This document shows positions 1 to 7,387 of a stretch of 8,490 nt of DNA, piece after piece. Below the pieces are notes generated by a model. The model saw only the letters and a list, made by a program, of their open reading frames with translations. It ran no database searches and was not told the DNA's origin. Location: contig JAITFM010000074.1 in assembly GCA_031281335.1 (NCBI GenBank), positions 1 to 8,490 of the forward strand, given 5' to 3'. Every line of letters begins with the position of its first letter. Within the stretch, counting starts at the first letter, position 1. The DNA comes from Rickettsiales bacterium. Its GTDB lineage: Bacteria > Pseudomonadota > Alphaproteobacteria > Rickettsiales > Anaplasmataceae. The position numbers were made by a program, and so were the translations under genes.

Positions 1-132
1 AGGTGCACATAGTGCAAAAAATTAAACATAAGACGCCAACCATAATACTCTTGTCGTTTAATCTGCACAGATGAAGATAACTGAATACCTCCAACCCTAT
101 GGTAATGGGGCTGGTGAGATTTGTCAAGTAGT
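1..132 (-). repeat. Dispersed promoter-bearing repeat, left copy (cut by the window edge)
   Basis: Read on the minus strand from 132 to 1, this matches 6105-6241 on the plus strand. Shared blocks are ACTACTTGACAA (132-121), TTATCTTC (80-73), ATCTGTGCAG (72-63) and a 39-nt block (39-1) with 35 of 39 bases identical. Small indels separate the blocks. A-rich similarity continues outward to about 146. The copy lies just after the stop of the minus-strand manC gene and has the same orientation, as the other copy does relative to its own upstream gene. The repeat may continue beyond position 1. The relationship between the copies is seen directly in the sequence; a role as a small-RNA gene or mobile element is inference. 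Confidence 0.85.
99..127 (-). promoter_or_regulatory. Sigma70-like promoter inside the left repeat copy
   Basis: On the minus strand there is a perfect -35 box TTGACA (127-122), a 17-nt spacer and a -10-like TACCAT (104-99, 4 of 6 consensus bases). The other repeat copy has TATAAT at the same place, so this copy appears weakened. A start near position 92 would transcribe the rest of the repeat to the left and out of the window. Confidence 0.5.
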
Positions 133-188
133 TTCTTGTTTCTATCAGCTACCTAGATGACGGCTGGTAAAACCATAATGCTTGTGCA

Positions 189-1481
189 TCAAAATCTTCC
201 ACACACATCATCCAACCTCACTATATCATTATCAGATAAAAGCTCCCCTACTTGAAATTCAACTATCTCAAGTGGAAAGTTTGCGCTTCTATTTTCAATC
301 CTATGGGAAACTTTCCTTGGAATTTCTACCACATGATTTGTCGCTATAGCACGTGTTTTGTTCTCTAAATTTACATATCCAGCTCCTGACAGCACTATAT
401 GGTACTCATCTCTATAGTGATGGAATTGCTTGGAGGTGCAGCTTAATGGATTTATAAAAAGATATTTTACAAGAAAATTCTCGCCCATTAAAATTACACT
501 GCAAAACCCCCATGGCTTGATTTCTTTCCTTATTGCCTTTGCTTCCTTAGCTTTACTAATAAATGACATTAAGCTCTTATCTGGCTGCTCGTAAGCTCTA
601 CTTAATAAATTTTTTGCACTACTTTCTGCTGTTAAATTTTGCTCTTTTTTTCCGGTCACATGCTGGAATGACACCGGTTCTTTATCAAATCTCTTACTTA
701 ATTCTAAAACTGAATTCCAAGTTCCAACATCCATCCAATCGAAATTAGCTTCTATCATTGCAACGTTTTCCGCTTTCTCCATTATCAAATAATCAATGGA
801 TACGCCTTCAATTCCCACAAAATCCCGCTGTTTTAAATACAGAAATCTCTCTTGTGGTGTGGAATGTTGACAACATAAATTATAAAGATTTGGGGCAGAT
901 CTTTTCATCTCATCTACATAGCGTTTTGCTTTAAACACGAATATTCCAGAGTTCCAGTAATGATCATTACTCAATTTGTGCTCAGGTTTTTCTGTGAAAC
1001 TCTTCACTATATGGTATTCCTCCCGCTGACCATAAACTGCATTGATATAGCCATATTCAGGATTAAATTCATGAGGCTTTACTCCAAAAGTAACTATAGA
1101 GTTAGTTTCAGATGCTATCCGAGCTGCTTTTTGAGCAGAAGCATAAAAATTGCTTAAATCGCCTATAAAGTGGTCTGAAGGCAGAATTAACATTGTCTCA
1201 TCTTCATCGCAGAGAAGTGCAGCAATCAATATTGCTGCTGCCGTTCCGATCTTTACCGGCTCAAAAACCACTTTATACTCTTGCAGCGCTTTTAATTCCT
1301 CCATCACTAACGATTCATACTGTATATTTGTGGCAATTATGGGCGGCATATAGTCACTTTTTAGTCTCAATAAAGTGTTTTGAAACATGGTGTCATGACT
1401 GAATATTTTCTGAAATTGCTTTGGTTTGGATAAAGGCCAAAGCCTACTGCCACTACCACCACACAATATTACAGGGCGCAT
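189..1481 (-). CDS. manC: Mannose-1-phosphate guanylyltransferase / mannose-6-phosphate isomerase (ManC/AlgA type)
   Basis: This 430-residue protein has the two-domain plan of type II PMI/GMP enzymes, which isomerise fructose-6-P to mannose-6-P and make GDP-mannose from mannose-1-P and GTP in the cytoplasm. The nucleotidyltransferase domain (about 1-260) has the start motif GGSGSRLWPLS at 8-18 followed by PKQF at 20-23, LPSDH at 100-104, FTEKP at 162-166, WNSGIF at 176-181, SIDYLIMEK at 228-236 and DVGTW at 251-255. The cupin-like isomerase domain (about 320-430) has KPWG at 322-325, the metal-site pattern Q352/H354/E359 and H393 in HRIEN. Two things are odd. About three residues are missing between WPLS and PKQF, and the linker at 262-320 lacks the usual VVDTPDALLV-type beta-helix, which explains the short length (family about 470-480). 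No good Shine-Dalgarno precedes the start, and a palindrome lies just upstream. Family assignment is firm; retention of both activities is inferred. Confidence 0.93.
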   Translation of the reverse strand: MRPVILCGGSGSRLWPLSKPKQFQKIFSHDTMFQNTLLRLKSDYMPPIIATNIQYESLVMEELKALQEYKVVFEPVKIGTAAAILIAALLCDEDETMLILPSDHFIGDLSNFYASAQKAARIASETNSIVTFGVKPHEFNPEYGYINAVYGQREEYHIVKSFTEKPEHKLSNDHYWNSGIFVFKAKRYVDEMKRSAPNLYNLCCQHSTPQERFLYLKQRDFVGIEGVSIDYLIMEKAENVAMIEANFDWMDVGTWNSVLELSKRFDKEPVSFQHVTGKKEQNLTAESSAKNLLSRAYEQPDKSLMSFISKAKEAKAIRKEIKPWGFCSVILMGENFLVKYLFINPLSCTSKQFHHYRDEYHIVLSGAGYVNLENKTRAIATNHVVEIPRKVSHRIENRSANFPLEIVEFQVGELLSDNDIVRLDDVCGRF

Positions 1482-1484
1482 TTG

Positions 1485-1516
1485 GTATAAGATATTAAAT
1501 AATTAACATCTTATAC
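1485..1516. promoter_or_regulatory. 32-nt palindrome immediately upstream of manC
   Basis: GTATAAGAT (1485-1493) is mirrored perfectly by ATCTTATAC (1508-1516). After one mismatch four more pairs form around a 4-nt loop, giving 13 of 14 pairs. It ends three bases before the manC start codon on the minus strand. A weak promoter-like pair, TTGCGT then TAAGAT with a 17-nt spacer, can be drawn with its -10 inside the palindrome. It could be an operator, or an mRNA hairpin that hides the ribosome site. It is not a terminator for the gene further right, since no T-tract follows. The symmetry is seen; the function is inferred. Confidence 0.45.
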
Positions 1517-1594
1517 TAAAGGTAAAATATACGCAAGCTTTTGTTATGGAGTGATTAAAGTAGAAAGTGGATATTAAATTAAAGTAATTGCTGA

Positions 1595-2857
1595 TTATGA
1601 GTGTGATGGAGTGTTCATACCTGGCGGCTGTGAGTTTCGTCTCCTTTTCTCCTCTACCCTAGAGGCATGAGGGCTCCTCCGATTTTTATCATCTCCTTGC
1701 TTATTAATTTCGTTTTGCGATTTTCCCTTTTCTGAACTCTGTTTTCTGAGTTTACTTGTACTTTCACTACTTTCGTTCAACCCCTCTTCCAATTCTTTCT
1801 CAATGCCTGACCTTCTAGCATCAAGCTCTTTCCATGTGCCACAAATAGTATCACGGTCAGGATAGTCTTTCTTCTCTGGCCCTGGCCTCTTTCCTTCTTT
1901 AACAACTGAATAATCGTTTTTTGTTTCTTTCCAACATTCCTTTAATTGGTGTTTCCACATAGTCCAGTAAGCATCACCGTACTTTTTCTTATCTGCCACA
2001 AATAACAAAATTGGAGCCTTAAGTACGGTAGCTCCCATGTTCACTAAATTTTTCACTGCCATTGCAGGAGTGAACAAAAGATAACCAAAAAATTTTGCAA
2101 TCGGATTTTGTCTGTTTACTAAATGCTCCCCTAACTTCATAGGAATGAAAGTCAGCAGTTTAGCGCAAACCTTAGCTAAACCTGCAACAAAAACAATAGG
2201 AACAGATATAAGACTTTTATCTAGCTCTAGATTACCATTTTGATCCCTGATTTCAGAAAAACTAGTACTTAGCTTCTTATAATCACTAGTGTATAATAAT
2301 TCTCCATTTCTTCCTTCCTCATCTCTATCTTCCTTGTTAACCTCTCCCGTTTTATCATTGATGGAGCAACCTTTCTTAGCAAGCACAGAAGAATTAGTTA
2401 ATTCAAACAGATATTTAGAATTCTCAGTTTTTTGAGCTTCAAAAATTGGAATATGTTTTTCGAGGTCTTTCTTTTTAAATCCAAATGGTTCATAAAATTT
2501 ACGATAATCATCAATCTTGCGCCTATCTTTACTAACTAAAAAGCCAATAGTAAAATAAGACCTGTTATCAACTTTCTTAACCAAAGCTAGATCAAACTTG
2601 TATCCATTATATGCAAGCTGGTATTCGGGATTTCCCTTTTCATCTTTTACAAGCTTTCCATTCCTATCTTTTTTTTCTATAATTTCCCCAGACTCTACAA
2701 TCTGATCATAATTTTTTGGATACTGGCATCTTTGTCCATCCTTATATACCATTACCTTTCTGAGGTCTTTTACATAGACTTTAGATTCAGGTGAAGTAAA
2801 TAGATCCTTCACTTTTAGCGTAAGGTCCGTTCCCCACTTTTTCAATGTCTCTAACAT
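1595..2857 (-). CDS. Uncharacterised protein with hydrophobic centre and charged termini (candidate secreted or membrane protein)
   Basis: I do not recognise this 420-residue protein. The N-terminal part (1-210) is hydrophilic and lysine-rich, with a short imperfect echo of D-x-x-G-x charged turns at 64-76 and no signal peptide. Hydrophobic stretches lie at about 216-238, 253-268 and 271-288, enough for two or three membrane passes or buried helices. After 290 the chain becomes highly charged and probably disordered, with many Lys, Arg, Glu, Ser and Asn, ending in an RRR-containing, Pro/Ser-rich tail (397-420). This composition is compatible with a type IV secreted effector or a membrane protein with cytoplasmic tails, but nothing here proves secretion. 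It lies 83 nt after sdhD on the same strand. On the minus strand of that gap, TTAACA and TTTTAT sit 17 nt apart as a possible own promoter. The ribosome site is weak. Confidence 0.85.
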   Translation of the reverse strand: MLETLKKWGTDLTLKVKDLFTSPESKVYVKDLRKVMVYKDGQRCQYPKNYDQIVESGEIIEKKDRNGKLVKDEKGNPEYQLAYNGYKFDLALVKKVDNRSYFTIGFLVSKDRRKIDDYRKFYEPFGFKKKDLEKHIPIFEAQKTENSKYLFELTNSSVLAKKGCSINDKTGEVNKEDRDEEGRNGELLYTSDYKKLSTSFSEIRDQNGNLELDKSLISVPIVFVAGLAKVCAKLLTFIPMKLGEHLVNRQNPIAKFFGYLLFTPAMAVKNLVNMGATVLKAPILLFVADKKKYGDAYWTMWKHQLKECWKETKNDYSVVKEGKRPGPEKKDYPDRDTICGTWKELDARRSGIEKELEEGLNESSESTSKLRKQSSEKGKSQNEINKQGDDKNRRSPHASRVEEKRRRNSQPPGMNTPSHS

Positions 2858-2940
2858 ATTGCTAAACCAAGATCACTAAGCACTATAGTTCAATAATAAA
2901 ACCAGTATGCTAAGAATATGTTAACATAGAATTGACGATT

Positions 2941-3306
2941 TTACAAGAAAATATGCTTGTAAAAGAAAAAAATCGTAAAAGTAAGAGCTATATAAGTGAT
3001 GCTTGACAAGTACTTTATACATGTAATCGTAAAAACTCTTAGAGGTACACTGTGTATGTAATCTTCACACACTACTTGCATTCCAAGAACTGCATGCAAG
3101 AAAATACAAAACAATAATACAACAAAAAATAAAAGCTCTAGAGGATGATCAATGGCCTGAAATAATTTCTCATTAAAAGACAAAGGGCTATCAGCATAAA
3201 GTGCACAAGAAAATGAATAGATAAACCAAGGAAATAAAAACAATAAAATCACCGCAGAAACACGTTGAACCCACCAATGATGTACTGAATTTCCAGATTG
3301 ACTCAT
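2941..3306 (-). CDS. sdhD: Succinate dehydrogenase hydrophobic membrane anchor subunit SdhD
   Basis: This is the second membrane anchor of complex II, which holds SdhAB at the inner membrane and helps form the quinone site and the heme b pocket. The 121 residues give three membrane helices (about 16-37, 56-78 and 94-117). The motif HAVLGMQVVCEDY at 71-83 carries the expected heme ligand H71 and the D82-Y83 pair; E. coli SdhD has the same residues at the same numbers. The N-terminal HHWWVQRVSA is the usual W-x-x-x-R-x-x-A-type region. The start codon overlaps the sdhC stop by four bases (ATGA), which indicates translational coupling and fixes the start. SdhA and SdhB genes are not in this window. 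Confidence 0.93.
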   Translation of the reverse strand: MSQSGNSVHHWWVQRVSAVILLFLFPWFIYSFSCALYADSPLSFNEKLFQAIDHPLELLFFVVLLFCIFLHAVLGMQVVCEDYIHSVPLRVFTITCIKYLSSITYIALTFTIFFFYKHIFL

Positions 3307-3680
3307 ATAAACATAAATAAAAAGGCTATAGTAGAGAAAAGTAAAGTTACTGTCAGTAGCATAGCACTTTTTGAGACACTAGTAATTTCTAAATTAAGTC
3401 CAGCATCCCATAATAAATGACGAATACCATTGAGAAAATGATATAGAAAGCTTACAAGACATAAAACATAAGCTAACTTAGCGATAGGAGTAGATAACAA
3501 TACATTCAAGTACTTTACTATAAATAGCTCAGGAAAATAAACATGTAATATAAAATACCAAGAAAGCACAATTAACAGAAGGAATAATAAGATACCAGTT
3601 AATCTGTGCATAATAGAAAAAAAACTAGTAACTTGTACTTTATATATTTGCAAATGTGGAGAAAGAGGCCTATCACTCAT
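3303..3680 (-). CDS. sdhC: Succinate dehydrogenase cytochrome b556 subunit SdhC
   Basis: This 125-residue protein is the cytochrome b anchor of complex II in the inner membrane. It begins with RPLSPHLQIY (4-13), then SIMHRLTG (22-29), where S22 and R26 correspond to the quinone-site Ser and Arg of E. coli SdhC. YHFLNGIRHLLWD (80-92) supplies the heme b ligand H81. Three membrane helices lie at about 27-47, 64-86 and 105-124, and the length is normal for the family. It overlaps sdhD by four bases. Its start lies 27 nt after the trailer arm of the 16S processing stalk. I see no convincing promoter or terminator between 16S and sdhC, so it may be expressed by read-through from the rRNA promoter. 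A weak GGA lies 5 nt before the start. Confidence 0.95.
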   Translation of the reverse strand: MSDRPLSPHLQIYKVQVTSFFSIMHRLTGILLFLLLIVLSWYFILHVYFPELFIVKYLNVLLSTPIAKLAYVLCLVSFLYHFLNGIRHLLWDAGLNLEITSVSKSAMLLTVTLLFSTIAFLFMFI

Positions 3681-3706
3681 AAAATTCCATTATCAAGAAA
3701 TTAAAA

Positions 3707-3733
3707 TAAAGTAGAAGTAAAGACAGCAATATA
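3707..3733 (-). repeat. 3' trailer arm of the 16S pre-rRNA processing stalk
   Basis: This 27-nt stretch is complementary to 5348-5374 on the other side of the 16S gene, with 26 of 27 positions pairing (mismatch at 3717/5364). In the precursor transcript the two arms would close a long helix around the whole 16S, the classical RNase III processing substrate. The pairing is read from the sequence; RNase III cleavage is established for bacterial pre-rRNA and inferred here. Confidence 0.85.
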
Positions 3734-3774
3734 GTGCACCACAGCACCACTATTAAAAGTGGTGAGTTGTGCAC
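3734..3774 (-). other. 16S trailer hairpin (not an intrinsic terminator)
   Basis: The inner stem is CACCACT (3745-3751) with AGTGGTG (3758-3764) around a 6-nt loop. The outer stem is GTGCAC (3734-3739) with GTGCAC (3769-3774), plus two further pairs between them. It fills the space between the mature 16S 3' end and the processing arm. On the transcribed (minus) strand the hairpin is followed by TATATTGCTGTC, not a T-tract, so termination there looks unlikely. Confidence 0.7.
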
Positions 3775-3780
3775 AAAGCC

Positions 3781-5284
<1,504 letters not shown>

Positions 5285-5409
5285 AGACTTCAACCTATAA
5301 AAGGTTGAGAGTACATCGGATAAATCCGACAAAAAAATAATTAGCTTTATATTGCTGTCTTTATTTCTACTTTAGAAATATTTCAATCTCCAACTATTCA
5401 AACAACTTT
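5285..5409 (-). other. 16S pre-rRNA leader with hairpins
   Basis: About 125 nt separate the predicted start from the mature 5' end. The leader contains hairpin TCGGAT/ATCCGA with a 2-nt loop (5316-5329), hairpin TCAACC/GGTTGA with a 7-nt loop (5290-5308), and the processing arm at 5348-5374. None of these is followed by T's on the transcribed strand, so they look like processing or folding elements rather than attenuators. Confidence 0.65.
5348..5374 (-). repeat. 5' leader arm of the 16S pre-rRNA processing stalk
   Basis: This is the inverted partner of 3707-3733, with 26 of 27 positions complementary. Its position between promoter and mature 5' end, with its mate just past the 3' end, is what is expected of the long helix that folds pre-16S for RNase III. 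Confidence 0.85.
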
Positions 5410-5415
5410 GAGAAC

Positions 5416-5444
5416 ATTATTATGTGATATAATCGCTATGTCAA
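5416..5444 (-). promoter_or_regulatory. Promoter of the 16S rRNA transcription unit
   Basis: On the minus strand there is a perfect -35 TTGACA (5444-5439), a 17-nt spacer (5438-5422) and a -10 AATAAT (5421-5416, 5 of 6 consensus bases). Transcription would begin near 5409. It is the best promoter upstream of 16S and points at it. It lies back-to-back with the promoter of the TPR-like gene, with only seven bases between the two -35 boxes. Confidence 0.8.
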
Positions 5445-5451
5445 TAAGTTT

Positions 5452-5480
5452 TTGCAAATCAAAAAGCATTAATATATAAA
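5452..5480 (+). promoter_or_regulatory. Predicted promoter of the TPR-like gene
   Basis: TTGCAA (5452-5457, 4 of 6) and TATAAA (5475-5480, 5 of 6) are separated by exactly 17 nt. A start near 5487 leaves about 20 nt of leader before the ATG at 5508. The region is very AT-rich, so chance matches are common, but spacing and position fit. Confidence 0.5.
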
Positions 5481-5507
5481 AAATATATATCTATTGAGAA
5501 TATCGCT

Positions 5508-6050
5508 ATGAAGAAACACATTTTTCTATTTGCACTGGTACCAGTACTAATTGGCATAACATTGTACTCGTTACGTAATATTGATAATGCAAAACAATCT
5601 ACAATTGCAGGCAATAAGTTCTATGAAGTGTTATTCTCCAAAAAAGATAGTGAGTTATTAGAGGGAATAGACTCAAATTGGAAGCATTTAGCAGACTTTG
5701 AAAGTGCATTCAGCCGTATCTCAAATTCAACATCAACAGGCGCAGCATCTATTTATAGTGATATGGCAGATAATAAGGATGTTCCTGACGTTTTGCGTGA
5801 ATTAGCGCAATATTTAGAAGTAATGAATTTGCTTTATAGCGGTGACAAAATAAATGAAGACAAAATCAATAATTTAGCAGCAAACGTAGTGTATCCTTAC
5901 TCAAGCCAAGAAGCTATCGCTATAATAAAGATACATAATAATGACATTAAAGGCGCAATTGAAATATTGCAGTCACTATTAAATGACAGAAAATGCCCTA
6001 CTCTAATAAAAGCCAATGCGCAAGAATTACTCCGAATATATGGAAGTTAA
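5508..6050 (+). CDS. Membrane-anchored TPR-like protein (YfgM/TPR_21-type)
   Basis: This 180-residue protein starts with MKKH and a single hydrophobic helix (about 4-22), which should anchor it in the inner membrane with the rest facing the periplasm. The remainder is helical. The C-terminal half (94-180) resembles the TPR-like domain of alphaproteobacterial YfgM-type proteins: LRELAQYLEVMNLL (96-109), then an A-x-x-x-x-x-x-N/G-D-x-x-x-A-I-x-I-L-x-x-L-L repeat (136-158), and the typical ending with a Pro, then A-x-x-x-A-x-E-L-L-x-x-x-G (164-179). In other bacteria YfgM-like proteins assist the Sec translocon or envelope quality control; that role here is only an inference from fold. The ATG has no strong Shine-Dalgarno (TGAGAA is the nearest purine run). 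It is transcribed divergently from 16S. It ends 55 nt before the promoter-bearing repeat. Confidence 0.85.
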   Translation: MKKHIFLFALVPVLIGITLYSLRNIDNAKQSTIAGNKFYEVLFSKKDSELLEGIDSNWKHLADFESAFSRISNSTSTGAASIYSDMADNKDVPDVLRELAQYLEVMNLLYSGDKINEDKINNLAANVVYPYSSQEAIAIIKIHNNDIKGAIEILQSLLNDRKCPTLIKANAQELLRIYGS

Positions 6051-6104
6051 AAGACTGCTTGCACAGTTTTTAGCAGCGCATTGGATTCAACAAAAACAAA
6101 AAAA

Positions 6105-6241
6105 ACTACTTGACAAGTTCCTCCAACCCCCTTATAATGATACTGAAGCTATTTATTTATCTTCGCAATCTGTGCAGGTTAATGACAAAAAACTTAGGGT
6201 ATTTGGCGTCTCATGTTTAAATTTTTGCACTATGCGCGCCT
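6105..6241 (+). repeat. Dispersed promoter-bearing repeat, right copy
   Basis: This is the plus-strand partner of the repeat at 1-132 (inverted relative to it). Conserved blocks are ACTACTTGACAA at 6105-6116, TTATCTTC at 6157-6164, ATCTGTGCAG at 6168-6177 and the 39-nt block at 6203-6241 (35 of 39 identical). A-rich similarity reaches back to about 6092. An open frame runs through it, but all four substitutions in the 39-nt block would change the amino acid and indels break the frame upstream, so the conservation is not of a protein. The repeat begins shortly after the stop of the TPR-like gene, in the same orientation. It probably continues past 6241, but the other copy is cut by the window edge, so the 3' limit cannot be set. 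Confidence 0.85.
6110..6138 (+). promoter_or_regulatory. Perfect consensus sigma70 promoter in the right repeat copy
   Basis: TTGACA (6110-6115), a 17-nt spacer (6116-6132) and TATAAT (6133-6138) match the consensus at every position. The predicted start is near 6145. No convincing gene lies downstream for several hundred bases, so the expected product is a non-coding transcript running through the conserved blocks at 6157-6241. Confidence 0.8.
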
Positions 6242-6342
6242 CACATCTTTTTAAAACTTCTGGTTTTTCCCTATACAAGCTGAAACGCGCTTATAAGTCG
6301 TTTAAGACAGTATAGAACGTCAAATAGACAAGGGAGAATTTG

Positions 6343-6550
6343 AATACTAGCTGCCTTAGAGTTTTTTTGCCTTTTTTTCCGCTCAGTAAAACTCTTAACG
6401 TTTACAGTTTAGGCTATTTGCATTTAAAAGTAGCTGAATCGTAGCGTTGAGAGTAAAAACGCCGATACTTGAGGTACATATAAATAATTAGCCACCGACC
6501 AGGGCTTCTTTTGCTTTTTTTTATTTAGTAAATTTTTTAATGTTTATAGC
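6343..6550 (+). repeat. Imperfect direct repeat, two units about 142-144 nt apart
   Basis: The segment at 6366-6408 (TTTGCC, a T-run, AGTAAA, TTAACGTTTACAG) recurs in diverged form at 6510-6549 (TTTGCT, a T-run, AGTAAA, TTAATGTTTATAG). The AGTAAA motifs start at 6385 and 6527. Weaker similarity (AATACTAGCTGCC against AATAATTAGCCACC) extends the units leftward to about 6345 and 6485. The spacing resembles the 141-bp period described for a Wolbachia VNTR locus, but I cannot confirm identity. The right parts of the units are not clearly alike. Confidence 0.5.
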
Positions 6551-6553
6551 TAC

Positions 6554-6615
6554 CGTCATTTCGCTACGTGTTAGAGGGATCTATAATGAGACTGCGAATG
6601 AATCGCGGCATGACG
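6554..6615. repeat. Palindromic repeat element
   Basis: CGTCATTTCGC (6554-6564) is mirrored by GCGGCATGACG (6605-6615) with 9 of 11 pairs, around a 40-nt interior that includes the TTAGAGGGATCTAT segment. Sequences with CGTCAT..CGCTACGTG..AGCGGGATCT character are familiar to me as repeated palindromic elements of Wolbachia intergenic regions. Copy number elsewhere in the genome cannot be judged from this window. Confidence 0.5.
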
Positions 6616-6666
6616 TGGGGAAACCTGGCCAGCGTTAGCTACACATCCAGATTAATGATAATTTAA

Positions 6667-7149
6667 TTAGTTCCGATTAAAAACAAGTATAAATTATTCA
6701 ATTATGAGGAAAAGATAGTAGCACAAATTAATTTAAAGAAACTCACTGGCATTCAAATTGGAAGTGAGGCAATCGATTCAAGTAATTTTCAAGAGAAAAT
6801 TACTAACTTAGAAACAGGAAAGCTAGCGTTTGCAGGACAGAATTATAAAGGTACCCTGGATAACTCAAATAGTACACTAGAGTTATACCTAGAGGGACCA
6901 GAAAATTATTTCAAAATTGGAGGTATAAAGATCGATAATGACGGTACTCATACACTCTCAGACGATGCTAAAGATGCAACTATTGCAATCGATGTATCGC
7001 ACCTAAACTTAATAGAAAAAGACAGTGACTGGTTAACAACCCAATTGGATTTAAAAGGACTCACTGCAGATAATTCAAGCTTAAAATTTGGTGAATGGAA
7101 CGATTACGATTTAACTGATAAATCCTATGTTGATATAACTTTTGGATAA
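6667..7149 (+). pseudogene. Open frame without a start codon; probable decayed or 5'-truncated gene
   Basis: A 160-codon frame runs from 6667 to the TAA at 7147-7149. It has no ATG or GTG, and its only TTG falls late, near 7051. An in-frame ATG exists at 6655 but is followed after two codons by TAA (6664-6666). Alternatively, ATG at 6704 would join this frame if the AAAA run at 6710-6713 had one more A; as written it stops at 6716. The product is a hydrophilic, probably beta-rich polypeptide with balanced codon use, containing similar strands near its start (INLKKLTG, from 6727) and near its end (LDLKGLTA, from 7054). I do not recognise the family. Repeat sequence lies directly upstream, so loss of the 5' end by rearrangement is plausible. 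It converges with the collagen-like gene. Confidence 0.6.
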
Positions 7150-7181
7150 AATCTGTGTAGTGTTTTGAGCTAGTCTATGAC

Positions 7182-7257
7182 TTATAGCCCTCCTCGTAAT
7201 AGCCCGATAAGCTTACTACACTAGACCCAATTTAGATTACTACGAGCAGGGCTATAA
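7182..7257. repeat. Long hairpin with 17-nt arms (MITE-like or palindromic element)
   Basis: TTATAGCCCTCCTCGTA (7182-7198) pairs with TACGAGCAGGGCTATAA (7241-7257) at 16 of 17 positions, with one C-C mismatch. The interior is 42 nt and contains a further GTAAT/ATTAC pair. No T-tract follows on either strand, so it is not a standard intrinsic terminator, although it lies between two convergent frames. Confidence 0.7.
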
Positions 7258-7321
7258 AATCGTGTTATACCAACCTTCGTTATTGGGAAGGCAAATAAAA
7301 TATATCACCAATTCCCTCAAA

Positions 7322-7340
7322 TTTGCCCACTGTGAGCAAA
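7322..7340 (-). terminator. Possible terminator hairpin of the collagen-like gene
   Basis: TTTGCCCA (7322-7329) and TGAGCAAA (7333-7340) form an 8-pair stem, one pair being a wobble, around a 3-nt loop, about 48 nt past the stop codon on the minus strand. Only a short T-run (AAATTTGAGGG) follows on that strand, so it would be a weak terminator at best. Confidence 0.3.
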
Positions 7341-7387
7341 AGTAGCCCTTTTTAATTTGTTCTATTACTATTGAGACTTAGGTGCTA

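Larger units (their letters stand above)
6316..6666. other. Intergenic region without a credible gene
   Basis: No frame here has convincing protein features, and I found no tRNA-like T-loop or other recognisable RNA gene. It holds the downstream part of the possible repeat transcript, the direct repeats and a palindromic element, and looks like accumulated repeat debris typical of Wolbachia intergenic DNA. Confidence 0.6.

Noticed and set aside
563..1402. Several 60-70-codon plus-strand frames
   Set aside because: They lie antisense within manC, whose motifs are unambiguous, and have no own ribosome site or family features.
6016..6315. 99-codon plus-strand frame overlapping the end of the TPR-like gene
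   Set aside because: It overlaps the TPR-like gene, runs through a perfect promoter and the dispersed repeat, and the four differences from the other repeat copy would all change the amino acid. It is best read as a chance frame in non-coding repeat DNA.
6139..6660. tRNA, 4.5S RNA or tmRNA downstream of the consensus promoter
   Set aside because: I found no TTCGA-type T-loop with matching stems, no SRP-RNA core and no tmRNA tag sequence on either strand.
7182..7257. Hairpin considered as a bidirectional intrinsic terminator
   Set aside because: Neither side is followed by a T-tract, and the 42-nt interior is too long for a typical terminator loop.
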